From Candidatus Corynebacterium faecigallinarum (GTDB lineage Bacteria; Actinomycetota; Actinomycetes; Mycobacteriales; Mycobacteriaceae): a stretch of DNA of 64,000 nt. The translations under genes were made by a program, and so were the position numbers. A model generated the notes under the pieces. That model made no database searches, was not told the DNA's origin, and saw nothing but the letters and a program-made list of their open reading frames with translations. This document shows, one piece after another, positions 45,105 to 54,232 of this stretch. Location: contig DWVP01000013.1 in assembly GCA_019120175.1 (NCBI GenBank), positions 22,068 through 86,067 on the forward strand, read 5' to 3'. Position 1 is the first letter of the stretch; each line of letters begins with the position of its first letter.

Positions 45105-46540
45105 GCAGTTCGCGACTGGCCGGAGAACTCCGCTCCTGGATCTCCGGACGCTCACCGGGCACCCGACTGCCCTCCACCAGAATGTTGGCGAGAGAGCATG
45201 GCCTCGGACCGGTGACCGTGCAGGAGGCCCTACGCGCACTCACTGCCGAGGGGCTCGTGGAGACCCGCCCAGGGGTCGGCACCTTCATCGCCACGGCGTC
45301 GGGGACACGGCGTGTGCGCCCGACAGACTTCTCCTGGCAGGTCGGCGCACTGGGGGAGGCCACCGGACGGCCAGCCGGTGGATCCCGGTCCACACCAACC
45401 TCCGGGGCGCTGCGTCCCACCCCGGTGGACGCCGTGGCGCTGCACAACGGATACCCGGACCGTGACCTCCTGCCGGAGAAAGCGGTCCGGCAGGCGCTGG
45501 GACGGGCGGCCCGGTCGGACGCCGCGGTGACCGCCGCACCGCGGGCCGGACTCCAGGAACTGCGTAACTGGTTCGCCCAGGACCTGGCAGCGCAGACCCC
45601 ACCCGGCGTCACACCGGTCACCGCCACTGATGTGACCGTACTGCCAGGCACGCAGTCCGGTCTCTCGGCGATCTTCCGGGCGGTCACCGGGCCGGGCGAG
45701 TCCGTTGTCCTGGAGTCCCCGACCTACTGGGGTGCTGTACTCGCCGGACGGCAGACCGGCGTCCGGATGGTCCCGCTTCCCACAGGCCCGGACGGCCCGG
45801 ACCCGACCGAGCTGGACTGCGTTCTCGCCCGGACCGGGGCGCGGCTGTTCTACGCCCAGCCCCGGTTCACCAATCCGACCGGTGCGGTGTGGTCACCGGA
45901 GACCCGGAGCCGCATCCTCGAGGTCGTCGCACGCCACGGAGCCTTCCTCGTCGAGGACGATTGGGCCAAGGACTTCGCGATCGACGGTGCGGCGGCATCC
46001 CTGCCACCGATGGCCGCCGGTGACGATTCGGGCCGGGTGATCTACCTGCGGTCCCTGTCGAAGTCACTGTCCCCGGCGCTGCGGGTCGGTGCAGTCATCG
46101 CCCGTGGCCCGGTACGCGAGCGGATCCTCGGCAACGTCGGCGCCTCGGCAATGTACGTCTCCCCGCTGCTCCAGGCCGCTGCCCTCGACGTCCTCGGGAC
46201 ACCGGCCTGGCGTAGTCACCTCAGGACGCTCCCGGACCGATTGGCGCACCGGCGGGACCTGCTGGTCACCGCCGTAAGGACGCATCTGCCCGAGCCGGAA
46301 CTGACCGCGGTGCCCACCGGTGGACTGAATCTGTGGCTGCGACTGCCGGACGGGGCGGATCTGGACCGTCTCGTCGCCGACTGCGAGGCACGGGGAGTGG
46401 TCATCGCCGGTGGCGACGACCTCTTCCCGAGCGAGCCGACCGGCCGGTTCCTGCGGCTGAACTTCGCCGGCCCGGAACCAGGCCGCTACGGCGAGGCCGT
46501 GCGGATCCTCGGGGAGTCGTTAAGAGAACAGCTCGGGTGA
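45092..46540 (+). CDS. MocR-type (GntR plus aminotransferase-fold) regulator
   Basis: The 482-aa protein has an N-terminal GntR winged helix (residues about 5-70, ALAR-type motif TRLPSTRMLAREHGLGPVTVQEALRAL) and a fold-type I aminotransferase-like domain with YLRSLSKSLSPALRVG, where the PLP lysine is present (SLSK). MocR regulators such as PdxR sense PLP or amino acids; the likely target is the divergent aminotransferase gene, with which it shares a start region. Leaderless translation is indicated. Next to it, 2 bp downstream on the opposite strand, ends the META-like gene. Confidence 0.9.
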   Translation: MSDSSSSRLAGELRSWISGRSPGTRLPSTRMLAREHGLGPVTVQEALRALTAEGLVETRPGVGTFIATASGTRRVRPTDFSWQVGALGEATGRPAGGSRSTPTSGALRPTPVDAVALHNGYPDRDLLPEKAVRQALGRAARSDAAVTAAPRAGLQELRNWFAQDLAAQTPPGVTPVTATDVTVLPGTQSGLSAIFRAVTGPGESVVLESPTYWGAVLAGRQTGVRMVPLPTGPDGPDPTELDCVLARTGARLFYAQPRFTNPTGAVWSPETRSRILEVVARHGAFLVEDDWAKDFAIDGAAASLPPMAAGDDSGRVIYLRSLSKSLSPALRVGAVIARGPVRERILGNVGASAMYVSPLLQAAALDVLGTPAWRSHLRTLPDRLAHRRDLLVTAVRTHLPEPELTAVPTGGLNLWLRLPDGADLDRLVADCEARGVVIAGGDDLFPSEPTGRFLRLNFAGPEPGRYGEAVRILGESLREQLG

Positions 46541-46542
46541 GA

Positions 46543-47034
46543 TCACCGCGTAGCATCCTGCGGTTCCTCCCCGGGGACCAGGACGCCTGCTTCGGAGCCG
46601 TCGCGTCCGGAGACCACCATCTCGGTGCCTGTGTCGCTGACTTCCACGGTCGTGACCTGCAATAGCCACTGGGACCAGCCCTCGGAACAGGCCATCATCG
46701 TCGTGGCGAAAGGCTCGACGGTGGCGGTCCCGCCGTCGACCGAGTAGGTCGAGCGAATCCCGTTGCAGGCGTCGGAACCCCGCACCGCCCCGTCCTCAGT
46801 GAAGGTCAGGTACCCGAGACCGTCCGGATCAATCCAGGTGCCGATGAACGGTGCGGCGGCGTCTGCGTCCGGGGCCTCGCTGCCGTTGCCGGGGCCTTCG
46901 CTTTCTGTCACCGGTGCCTCCTGCGTGTAGATGGGGTTGTCGGAGTCCTGTGCGCTGGGGGAACAGCCCACGAGAACGGCCGCAACCGAGAAAGCGGCAG
47001 CGGCCGTGGCGACGCTGGTGCGGTGGTTCCTCAT
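46543..47034 (-). CDS. META-like domain lipoprotein
   Basis: The 163-aa protein starts with an n-region and hydrophobic stretch followed by the lipobox LVGC (cysteine about 25), an acidic linker (residues 27-62), and a META-like domain (FIGTWIDPDGLGYLTF, GSDACNGI, MMACSEGWSQW). It should be anchored to the outer face of the plasma membrane. ATG at 47034 is preferred over the upstream start because the signal peptide begins there. It is a paralogue of the proteins at 43216-43662 and 47924-48489. The role is unknown. Confidence 0.8.
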   Translation of the reverse strand: MRNHRTSVATAAAAFSVAAVLVGCSPSAQDSDNPIYTQEAPVTESEGPGNGSEAPDADAAAPFIGTWIDPDGLGYLTFTEDGAVRGSDACNGIRSTYSVDGGTATVEPFATTMMACSEGWSQWLLQVTTVEVSDTGTEMVVSGRDGSEAGVLVPGEEPQDATR

Positions 47035-47102
47035 GGTGTCCACTGTGCCAGATGCGTTCCGGGGCAGATGCGGTTGCCGCACCAGGCAGGAGGACAGAGT
47101 GC

Positions 47103-47927
47103 TCAGAGCAGGGCCTCGATGACCCGGGCGACCCCGTCCTCGTCATTGGAGGTGGTGAGTTCGTCCGCGACGTCCTTCACCGCGGCCTCGGCATTGGCGA
47201 CGGCGACCCCATGTCCGGACCAGGCGAGCATCTCCCGGTCGTTGAGTCCGTCACCGAAGGCCAAGACCTCGGAGCGATCGACACCCAGCCGGGTACACAG
47301 CTGCGCCAGGCCGGTGGCCTTGGAGACCCCGGCGGCAATGACCTCCACGAACGGGGCGCCGGACAGAGTCATCTCGAACAGACGTCCGTCCAGCTCGCCA
47401 GCATCCACCAGACTACGGGTGAACTCGTAGAGCTCCGGGCTGGGCATCGAGGCATGTCGGAAGACCAGTTTCAGTGCGGACGCCGCGGTGACGACCTCGA
47501 GTGTCTCGGCCCGCATCCCCGAGGGGTCACGCTTGTGGTCGGCGAAGGTCGCCAGCTCCGCATAACCGTCCTGGGCGACGAAACGCTCCCCGCCCTCCCG
47601 GACCGCGGCATAGCGCACTCCGGGTACGGCGGCATCGAGCACGGTGACGATCCGGGCGATGACCTCGGCCGGGACCTCGTCGGCGAAGAGTAGTTCGTGG
47701 GTGGTCAGGTGCACTCCGAAGGCACCGTTGCTGCACAACGCCCACTGGTCGAAGCCCACAATCGACTGCAGGTGCCGCAGGCCGACGGGATTGCGCGCTG
47801 TCGCGGGAACGATATGGATGCCGGCCGAGGTCGCGGCGTCCAACGCCTCCCGGGTGCGAGGGCTGACACCACCAGCGCTGTCCAGCAGGGTACGGTCCAG
47901 GTCCGTGGCGATCAGGCGGACGTTCAC
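47103..47927 (-). CDS. HAD-superfamily (Cof-type) phosphatase
   Basis: The 274-aa protein belongs to the HAD-IIB/Cof family: motif I IATDLDRTLLD with the nucleophilic Asp, a large C2 cap, motif III lysine near KATGLAQL and motif IV FGDGLNDREML. Family members dephosphorylate sugar phosphates, PLP or flavin nucleotides; the substrate is unknown. The GTG start overlaps the stop of the preceding META-domain frame by 4 bp (GTGA), so it is translated from the same message. No signal peptide is seen; it is cytoplasmic. Confidence 0.87.
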   Translation of the reverse strand: MNVRLIATDLDRTLLDSAGGVSPRTREALDAATSAGIHIVPATARNPVGLRHLQSIVGFDQWALCSNGAFGVHLTTHELLFADEVPAEVIARIVTVLDAAVPGVRYAAVREGGERFVAQDGYAELATFADHKRDPSGMRAETLEVVTAASALKLVFRHASMPSPELYEFTRSLVDAGELDGRLFEMTLSGAPFVEVIAAGVSKATGLAQLCTRLGVDRSEVLAFGDGLNDREMLAWSGHGVAVANAEAAVKDVADELTTSNDEDGVARVIEALL

Positions 47928-48280
47928 GCAGGCACCGCAGGAATCAACTCGCCGATCTCAGTGCTGCCCTGTGTGGTCGCGGTGAGGCGGTCACCGTCGT
48001 GGTCGACCTGGTGAATCGAGACCACCCAGGGGCTCCACGGGCCTGCACAGGCCATCTTCGTGATGGGGAAGGGGTCCACGATGGCCACCGAGCCCGCACC
48101 GCCGGAACCGGATTCCAGCGTCCAGGTCGACTCGAAGTTGTTGCAGCCGTCAGTGCCGGTCAGGGTGCCGTCGTCGGCGAAGGTGATGATCGCGCCGCCG
48201 TTCGGGTCTCGCCAGGAGCCGGTGAAGGCGTCCTCGGTGCCGGGGACGATCGGGATGTCAGGATGTCCGGGCATGGTCAT
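47924..48280 (-). CDS. META-like domain half of a split lipoprotein
   Basis: This 118-aa frame carries the META-like domain (FTGSWRDPNGGAIITF, GTDGCNNFE, KMACAGPWSPWVV) but no signal peptide. Its ATG (48280) overlaps the TGA of the lipoprotein leader frame 48277-48489 (ATGA). The intact paralogue at 46543-47034 has signal, linker and domain in a single frame, so this is best read as one lipoprotein gene divided by a frame change. Translational coupling of two separate proteins is the alternative; without a signal the domain would be stranded inside the cell. Confidence 0.65.
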   Translation of the reverse strand: MTMPGHPDIPIVPGTEDAFTGSWRDPNGGAIITFADDGTLTGTDGCNNFESTWTLESGSGGAGSVAIVDPFPITKMACAGPWSPWVVSIHQVDHDGDRLTATTQGSTEIGELIPAVPA

Positions 48281-48489
48281 GGGGTCCTCCGGGTCGTCGC
48301 GCCGCCGTTCTCTTCCGGCGCGTCCGTGGCAGTTTCCGCCGGTGCCGCCGTCGAGCTGTCCGAGGCGGCCGTGCTGGGCGCGGCGGTCGCCGATGGTGTC
48401 TCCGGTGCGTCCTCGGCGGAATCGCTGCAGGCGGCAAGCGACGTCGCCAGCGCGGCGGCGGGGAGGGCGGCCAGGAGACGTTTGTTCAT
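48277..48489 (-). CDS. lipoprotein signal peptide and linker half of the split gene
   Basis: This 70-aa frame encodes a lipoprotein signal (MNKRLLAALPAAALATSLAAC, lipobox LAAC with Cys21) and a Ser/Thr/Ala/Pro/Glu linker ending at TGA 48277. By itself it would be a lipidated tail with no domain. The next frame begins on the same base triplets (ATGA), and continues as the META-like domain expected at this point, so a -1/+2 shift near 48290-48310 is likely. Read errors, a real mutation or programmed frameshifting are not separable by eye. Confidence 0.6.
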   Translation of the reverse strand: MNKRLLAALPAAALATSLAACSDSAEDAPETPSATAAPSTAASDSSTAAPAETATDAPEENGGATTRRTP

Positions 48490-48603
48490 GTCTCCACTCT
48501 GCCATGGGTCTGGCGACGCGCTGCGCAGTCGTGTACTTTCGTCCTGGTAACTGTGAGAAGCGTCACAGTGCCCCCGATTCTCCACGGAAGGACACATTCC
48601 TCG

Positions 48604-49659
48604 ATGATTTCCAATGACTTCTACACCGCAGAGACGCAGGGCCCCTACGAGACCGCGTCCATCGGCACCCTCGAGCTCGAGGAGGGCGGGGTGATCCAGG
48701 ACTGCTGGCTGGCCTACGCCACCGCCGGTGAACTCAACGAGGACAAGTCCAATGCGATCCTCATCCCGACCTGGTACTCCGGCACCCACGGCACCTGGTT
48801 CCAGCACTACATCGGTGAAGGCCACGCCCTGGACCCGTCGAAGTACTTCATCATCTGCGTCAACCAGATCGGCAACGGCATGTCGGTCTCCCCGTTGAAC
48901 ACCGAGGACGAGTCGATCTCCATGTCGAGGTTCCCGAACGTGCGCATCGGGGACGATGTCGTGGCCCAGGAGCGCCTGCTGCGTGAGAAGTTCGGCATCG
49001 AGAAGCTGTTCGCCGTCGTCGGCGGATCCATGGGTGCCCAGCAGACCTTCGAGTGGATCGTCCGGTTCCCGGACAAGGTGCAGCGCGCCGCCCCGATCGC
49101 CGGCACGGCGAAGAACACCCCCCACGACTTCATCTACACCCAGACGCTCAACGAGACCATCGAGGCAGACCCCGGCTTCAACGGTGGCGAGTACTCGTCC
49201 AACACCGATGTGGCCGACGGGCTGCGTCGCCAGTCGCACCTGTGGGCGGCGATGGGCTTCTCCACCGAGTTCTGGAAGCAGGAGGCCTGGCGCGGCCAGG
49301 GCTTCGAGTCGAAGGAGTCCGTGCTGGCGGACTTCCTCGACCCGCTGTTCATGTCCATGGACCCCAACACACTGCTGAACAACGCCTGGAAGTGGCAGCG
49401 CGGGGACGTCTCCCGGCACACCGACGGTGATCTCGCCGCCGCGTTGGGACGGGTTACCGCGACGACGTTCGTCATGCCGATCAGCGAGGACATGTTCTTT
49501 CCCGTCCGTGACTGTGCCGCCGAGCAGGAACTGATTCCCGGTAGTGAGCTACGGGTCATCGACGACATCGCCGGGCACCTCGGACTGTTCAACATCAGCC
49601 CGAACTACATGGAGCAGGTCGACGCGAACCTCAGCGAACTCTTCGCCCGCGAGGTGTAG
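48604..49659 (+). CDS. alpha/beta hydrolase of the MetX-like family
   Basis: The 351-aa protein resembles homoserine acetyltransferase-type hydrolases: WLAYATAGELN, the nucleophile elbow VGGSMGAQQ (Ser about 141), and a C-terminal catalytic histidine in IAGHLGLF with Asp/Glu in ISEDMFF. It lacks the length and substrate motifs of true MetX, so a general hydrolase or acyltransferase is likely. ATG 48604 is chosen because homology starts there; AAGGA is 12 nt upstream. Neighbours on the left run the other way. The physiological substrate is unknown. Confidence 0.82.
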   Translation: MISNDFYTAETQGPYETASIGTLELEEGGVIQDCWLAYATAGELNEDKSNAILIPTWYSGTHGTWFQHYIGEGHALDPSKYFIICVNQIGNGMSVSPLNTEDESISMSRFPNVRIGDDVVAQERLLREKFGIEKLFAVVGGSMGAQQTFEWIVRFPDKVQRAAPIAGTAKNTPHDFIYTQTLNETIEADPGFNGGEYSSNTDVADGLRRQSHLWAAMGFSTEFWKQEAWRGQGFESKESVLADFLDPLFMSMDPNTLLNNAWKWQRGDVSRHTDGDLAAALGRVTATTFVMPISEDMFFPVRDCAAEQELIPGSELRVIDDIAGHLGLFNISPNYMEQVDANLSELFAREV

Positions 49660-49736
49660 CGCAGGGCAGGTAGCGTCACTGCCCGTCAGCGTCATTGCGG
49701 ATGTTCACCGGGGAGTATTACCAACTCCAACTCGGG

Positions 49737-51587
49737 TCACAGGTCCGCGACGGCGTCGTCACGCAGGAAACGTCCCGCCATCTCCACGGCAGGGCCGGAG
49801 GAGTCGGCACCCTCGATGAAGGCACAGAAAGCGATGTCGCCGACCACCCCGACGAACCATCCGTGGGCGGTGTTGCCGTCGACCTCAGCGGTGCCGGTCT
49901 TGCCACCGAGGCCGTCGATGTCGCTGAGCGACGAGGCGGACCCGGACTCCACCGTCTCCCGCATCATCGCCCGCAGTGACTCCACGATCTGCGGGTCCAG
50001 CGGCTCCGGTGACTGGTCGGCCTCGGTCTGCTCACCCTGGACCAGGGTCGGGGTCACCATCCTCCCGCCGTTGGCCACCGATGACTCCATCAACGCCAGA
50101 CCGAAGGGGGAGGCGAGCACCTCACCCTGGCCGATCGCCGATTCAACCCGTGCAGCACCCTGTTCGGTCTCCGGCACCGACCCGGTAACCGTGGTCATCC
50201 CAGGTGCCTCGAAGTCCACGCCGAGGCCCAGCTGTGCCGCGGTGTTCTTCAGGTCCGTCGGTTCCAGATCGCGGGAGATCAGCGCCTGGGTGGTGTTGCA
50301 GGACTCGGCGAAGGCCGTGTGCATCGGCACCGTCCCCAGGTCGAAGTCCTTGTCATTGGGGATCACGCGGCCGTCGACCTCGACCGAGGCTGGGCATTCC
50401 ACCTCGTCGTCCGGGGCGACGGTTCCCCGGGCCAACGCGGCAGAGGTGGTCACGGTCTTGAACGTCGACCCCGGGGGGAACAGACCGGTCAACGCCGGAG
50501 TGCCCTGTGCATTGGCGGCATCGTTCTGACCGGCGGCGAGGACGCCTCCGGTGGAGGCGGAGATGGCCACGAAGGACGCCGCCTTGTCCTCGGAGTCGAC
50601 GGCCCGCTGGGCGGCAGCCTGGGCACCGAGGTCCATGGTGGTGCGGATCGGGTCGGACTCCTCCGGCGCCTTGTCGCCGAGCACGACCGGGTCGCGGTTC
50701 TCGGTACCGGTGGTGGTCAGACTCCACCCGGCAGTCTCGTCGAGCCGATGCTCCCAATACTCGCGCAGGCCCGCGTCCACCGGCGACGCAGTGGCAGGAG
50801 CGGGGAGCAGGCGTCCTTCTTCGCGGGAATCGACCCCGGGAACGTCGGTCATCGCCTGGCCGACCTTGTCGGCATCCTCGGCGCGCAGTGACAGCAGTGC
50901 AGTGCCTTGCTCACCGGCCTCGGTGATCTGCGCCGCGGCATCCTCGACATCGAAGTCGGGGATCGCCGGCCGGACCGCCTCGGCGATGGCGGACGCCTGT
51001 GCCTGTACGTCGAGTTCCGGGGTCGTCGCCGCGGTGAACACGGTGACTTCGGTCCAGGTCAGTTGCTCGTTGTTGCGCCGGTCCAGGACCGGCAGACCGT
51101 AGGTCCGGTCATCGGAGTAGGTGACCGAGATCTCCGGTGTCAGCTCCGTGGACAGAATCGCAGGGTCCCAGGTCACGGCATCGTCGTCGCCGGTGACCAG
51201 GGTGCCGTCTGAGGTGACCTCGTCGCCGGAGGGGACGGTCCAGGTCACCGTCGTCGCGGTACCGTCCTCCCCGTCGCTGCCGTCACCGTCGCCGTTTCCG
51301 GTCTCGAGGGTGAAGGTGGTGTCCCCGGTGTTCACGTCGAGGTCGTCAAAGTAGGCCTCGGCGGCCTCCGGGTCATCGGTGTGGGACGCCGCAGTCGCCC
51401 AGTCGGCGTTGTTCACCGCCTCGATGAACTCATCGGTGGGTGAGGACGACCAGGGCGCCGAACACGCGCCGAGCAGTAGTCCTGTGGAGCTCAGCGTAAC
51501 CACCACCGCCGCTGCGACGGAACGGGGCGACGCAGCTGACGCAGTTGAAGCGGTGGAGCAGGTGGAGCCGGGGCCGGTGTTCTTCAT
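49737..51587 (-). CDS. penicillin-binding lipoprotein (class B-like transpeptidase)
   Basis: The 616-aa protein starts with a lipoprotein-type signal ending LLLGAC, then an NTF2-like (MecA_N) domain (about residues 55-170), a PBP dimer-type region and a transpeptidase domain. The three active-site motifs are readable: S-x-x-K in GSTFK (Ser about 374), SCN, and KTG in GKTGTAE (Lys about 563). It cross-links peptidoglycan stems at the outer face of the membrane. In corynebacteria this corresponds to the Pbp2b/Pbp-lipo type. Nearby are the beta-lactamase-like gene and its LysR regulator on the same strand. Confidence 0.9.
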   Translation of the reverse strand: MKNTGPGSTCSTASTASAASPRSVAAAVVVTLSSTGLLLGACSAPWSSSPTDEFIEAVNNADWATAASHTDDPEAAEAYFDDLDVNTGDTTFTLETGNGDGDGSDGEDGTATTVTWTVPSGDEVTSDGTLVTGDDDAVTWDPAILSTELTPEISVTYSDDRTYGLPVLDRRNNEQLTWTEVTVFTAATTPELDVQAQASAIAEAVRPAIPDFDVEDAAAQITEAGEQGTALLSLRAEDADKVGQAMTDVPGVDSREEGRLLPAPATASPVDAGLREYWEHRLDETAGWSLTTTGTENRDPVVLGDKAPEESDPIRTTMDLGAQAAAQRAVDSEDKAASFVAISASTGGVLAAGQNDAANAQGTPALTGLFPPGSTFKTVTTSAALARGTVAPDDEVECPASVEVDGRVIPNDKDFDLGTVPMHTAFAESCNTTQALISRDLEPTDLKNTAAQLGLGVDFEAPGMTTVTGSVPETEQGAARVESAIGQGEVLASPFGLALMESSVANGGRMVTPTLVQGEQTEADQSPEPLDPQIVESLRAMMRETVESGSASSLSDIDGLGGKTGTAEVDGNTAHGWFVGVVGDIAFCAFIEGADSSGPAVEMAGRFLRDDAVADL

Positions 51588-51669
51588 GTCCGGAAGTACA
51601 CCCGCACTACCGCGCGTATGCAACGAACGACACCGTATTCCGGTCAGTCGACCTACGAATAGCCACTGC

Positions 51670-52572
51670 TCACAAGACACTTCGGAGCTCGTCAACCATG
51701 ATTCTCGCGACCTTGCCGATGGTGCTGTCGACGGTCGGGAGATTGCCTCCGGTCCGGGCCGACCTGGTCATGACGCACACCGTGACCGGTGGCTCATTGT
51801 CCACGGTGACCACGGACGTCTCGCCCCGGAAAGCACCGATGGTGCCGGTCTTTCCGTGGAAACTGACTCCCGACGCGGGAAACCCTGAGGGGATACGGTG
51901 CTGCCAGGCCTGCTGCCCCAGGATCTGCCTGCCGAGCATTCGCGCGGACCCGACAGGCGGGGAATCGCACCAGAACCAGTCGATGACGGCACACAGTTCC
52001 TTCGCCGTGCTCGTCGAGTGGAAGGCCACGGGGTCCGTGTCCGCACCGGGGTGATCTCTGACGTGCAGGACGGCGTCCTGCTCGGCGCTGCCCGGGCGTC
52101 CTGCGACCGTGTGACCGGAGATAACGGCTGTTGACCCTGCCACCGTCGTCGCGGTGAGTCCGAGGTCGTTGATGAACCGGTCGACGACGCCAGGGGCAAC
52201 CTCGTCGAGAAGGCGGTAGAGCCGACGGGCTGCGACATTGTCGGAGACCATGACCATCTGGCGCATCAGGTCCCGGACGCTCAATTCGATCCCGTCGGTG
52301 TACCACCCGAAGCCGACCCCACCGCGTGGACCGTCCTGGGGCGCGACGCTGACCCGTGACATCGGGTCGACACGTCCCTCGTCAATGCCCCGGCATGCAG
52401 CACCCAGAAGGTGCATCTTGTACATGGAGGCGGTGGGGACGGTGTGGGTCCCACCGAGTCCGCGACCCGTGGAAGGCTTCCCGGTGAGCTGCGCCCAGAC
52501 CCAGCCATCACATCCGGCGGTGGTGAACTCGGAGCGTATCCGGTCCCGCGTGTGCTCGAGAAGGACGGTCAT
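51670..52572 (-). CDS. class A beta-lactamase-like serine hydrolase without signal peptide
   Basis: The 300-aa protein has the serine penicillin-recognising fold: S49-M-Y-K52, SDN at 110-112 and KTG at 241-243. There is no export signal, so it appears cytoplasmic, and I see no E166-x-x-L-N motif that class A enzymes use for deacylation. It may therefore be a peptidase or esterase-like relative rather than a true beta-lactamase. The start overlaps the LysR gene's stop by 4 bp (ATGA). Regulator and hydrolase are in one direction, whereas AmpR-type regulators are normally divergent from their lactamase. Confidence 0.8.
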   Translation of the reverse strand: MTVLLEHTRDRIRSEFTTAGCDGWVWAQLTGKPSTGRGLGGTHTVPTASMYKMHLLGAACRGIDEGRVDPMSRVSVAPQDGPRGGVGFGWYTDGIELSVRDLMRQMVMVSDNVAARRLYRLLDEVAPGVVDRFINDLGLTATTVAGSTAVISGHTVAGRPGSAEQDAVLHVRDHPGADTDPVAFHSTSTAKELCAVIDWFWCDSPPVGSARMLGRQILGQQAWQHRIPSGFPASGVSFHGKTGTIGAFRGETSVVTVDNEPPVTVCVMTRSARTGGNLPTVDSTIGKVARIMVDELRSVL

Positions 52573-53462
52573 GGCAGATCTCCCGTCGACCGCTGTACGG
52601 CGCTGCGGAGGTGTCGGTCCACCATTGCCCGGATGTCGCTGCCGTCGTCGAGGGTGCTGCGGTCGGGGTGCACCACACAACGCAGTCGCTGTGACAGTGC
52701 AGCTGGTGCGCGGACCGACGGCCAGAGTCCACTGAGTTCGGTGGGAACCAGGGCGATGGCTGCCGGGTTCGCCAAACGGGCGGACAATTCGGTCAGCGAC
52801 CGCCACTGTTCGGTGCGCAGGGTGAGTCCCAGGGAGAACAAGGCATCCTCGAGTCGATCCGCCGCTGCCGGGCTGGCCGAGCGGGTGTTGTCGAGAAGTA
52901 CCGCCTCGGGGTCCTTCGACAGGACGGACCACCGGGCCGGCTTCGTCGCCAGTCCGGCGACAACCCGGGAAACGTGGTGCAGCTGGCCGCGGAGAAGATC
53001 GCCGGTGGGGCAGGGGTCCTCGACGACCGCGACGTCCAGTCCCATCGTGTCCACGGCCTCCACCAGTTCGTCGGACGTTCCGATCCTCACTTGCGTGGTG
53101 TGCCGGTCATGCAGTCGCTCCATCAGCCCGTGGCTGATGCCCGGTGGCATCGAGGAGACGATGCCGACACTCAGGGAATCCGACGCCGCGGAGAGCCGGG
53201 ACGATGCCGCCGTGAGTGCGGCGGCATCCCTGACGAGGACACGAACTTGAGGGAGGAGGTGGCGCCCTGCCGCCGTGGGGGTCACCCCGGAGGAACTGCG
53301 CTCGATGAGCGGAGTTCCGACATGGGACTCGAGCTTCTTGATCGCCTGCGACACCGGGGACTGGGTGACACCGAGACGGTCGGCGGCAGCTGTCATTCCG
53401 CCCTCTTCCACGACGGCAAGGAAGTACTCCCAATGTCTCAATGAGTCAGGGCGACTGTTCAT
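52569..53462 (-). CDS. LysR-type transcriptional regulator
   Basis: The 297-aa protein has an N-terminal LysR winged helix (residues about 5-65: YFLAVVEEGGMTAAADRLGVTQSPVSQAIKKLE) and a C-terminal periplasmic-binding-like effector domain (about 90-290). TACGAT 6 nt before the ATG at 53462 indicates a leaderless transcript. The stop overlaps the serine hydrolase start, so the two are co-translated and the regulator probably controls that unit or the adjacent penicillin-binding protein. The inducer is unknown. Confidence 0.88.
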   Translation of the reverse strand: MNSRPDSLRHWEYFLAVVEEGGMTAAADRLGVTQSPVSQAIKKLESHVGTPLIERSSSGVTPTAAGRHLLPQVRVLVRDAAALTAASSRLSAASDSLSVGIVSSMPPGISHGLMERLHDRHTTQVRIGTSDELVEAVDTMGLDVAVVEDPCPTGDLLRGQLHHVSRVVAGLATKPARWSVLSKDPEAVLLDNTRSASPAAADRLEDALFSLGLTLRTEQWRSLTELSARLANPAAIALVPTELSGLWPSVRAPAALSQRLRCVVHPDRSTLDDGSDIRAMVDRHLRSAVQRSTGDLP

Positions 53463-53482
53463 GCCGCCATCGTAGCGCCGAG

Positions 53483-54232
53483 TCAGTCGGCGATCCCCAG
53501 GTTCTGCAGCAGTTCCGGGGCACTGTAGAGCACCACGATCGCCCCGACGATCCCGATCGTCCAGGAGAACGCACCGGCGGCATTGCGGATGCTCCAGTCC
53601 TGTACCCGGGTGAGCAGTCCGTCCAGCCGGGACCCGACGAGACCACGGGCCAGCGCCAGGACGATGCCCGGCAGGGACATCACCGTGCAGTAGGCCACCA
53701 GGAGCACCGCGGCGCGTCCGATGCCTGCGCCACTGTCGACGATGATGCCGATAGCCGCGAGGTAGGGGACCATCGACGCGGCCTCGATCACCCCGGCCAG
53801 CAGCGCCAGCCCGGTCAGTGCCCGGAAACTGCCGGCAGCATCCCGTGCCCGGGTGATCCACCGGCGACCGCTCTCCTCCGGGTCGCCGCCGCGTTTCCGG
53901 ATCGCCTTCGGGTCCACGTAGAACGACCAGACGACCAGACCGACACCGATGGCGACGTACACCGCCAGCGCGGGCGTGGACACCAGGGCGTCACCGAAAC
54001 GCTCGAACAAGGGCATTGCACCTGCGACAAGGGCGAGGCCCAGGGCAAAGTAGAACAGGCCGATGACCAGCAAGTAGTACAGGGTACGCACGGCGATGCG
54101 ACCCGCGCTCATCGAGGCACCGGCGGTCACCAACAGAAGCACCGGGACAACCAGGGTGCCGATGCTCGTGGAGTCGACGAGGGCGAGCACCGCCAGCACG
54201 AGGTAACTGAGTTGATCAGGGATGGTGTCCAT
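53483..54232 (-). CDS. GAP-family (Sap/LysE-like) membrane protein
   Basis: The 249-aa protein has six predicted membrane segments with a central charged loop (about residues 100-130). The opening YLVLAVLALVDSTSIGTLVVPVLLLVTAG matches the GAP (SAP, sulfolipid-1-addressing) family, which relates to LysE-type exporters and in mycobacteria assists glycolipid transport. The substrate in Corynebacterium is unknown. CATCAT sits 6 nt before the ATG at 54232. It is divergent from the two-component genes and could be regulated by them. Confidence 0.78.
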   Translation of the reverse strand: MDTIPDQLSYLVLAVLALVDSTSIGTLVVPVLLLVTAGASMSAGRIAVRTLYYLLVIGLFYFALGLALVAGAMPLFERFGDALVSTPALAVYVAIGVGLVVWSFYVDPKAIRKRGGDPEESGRRWITRARDAAGSFRALTGLALLAGVIEAASMVPYLAAIGIIVDSGAGIGRAAVLLVAYCTVMSLPGIVLALARGLVGSRLDGLLTRVQDWSIRNAAGAFSWTIGIVGAIVVLYSAPELLQNLGIAD

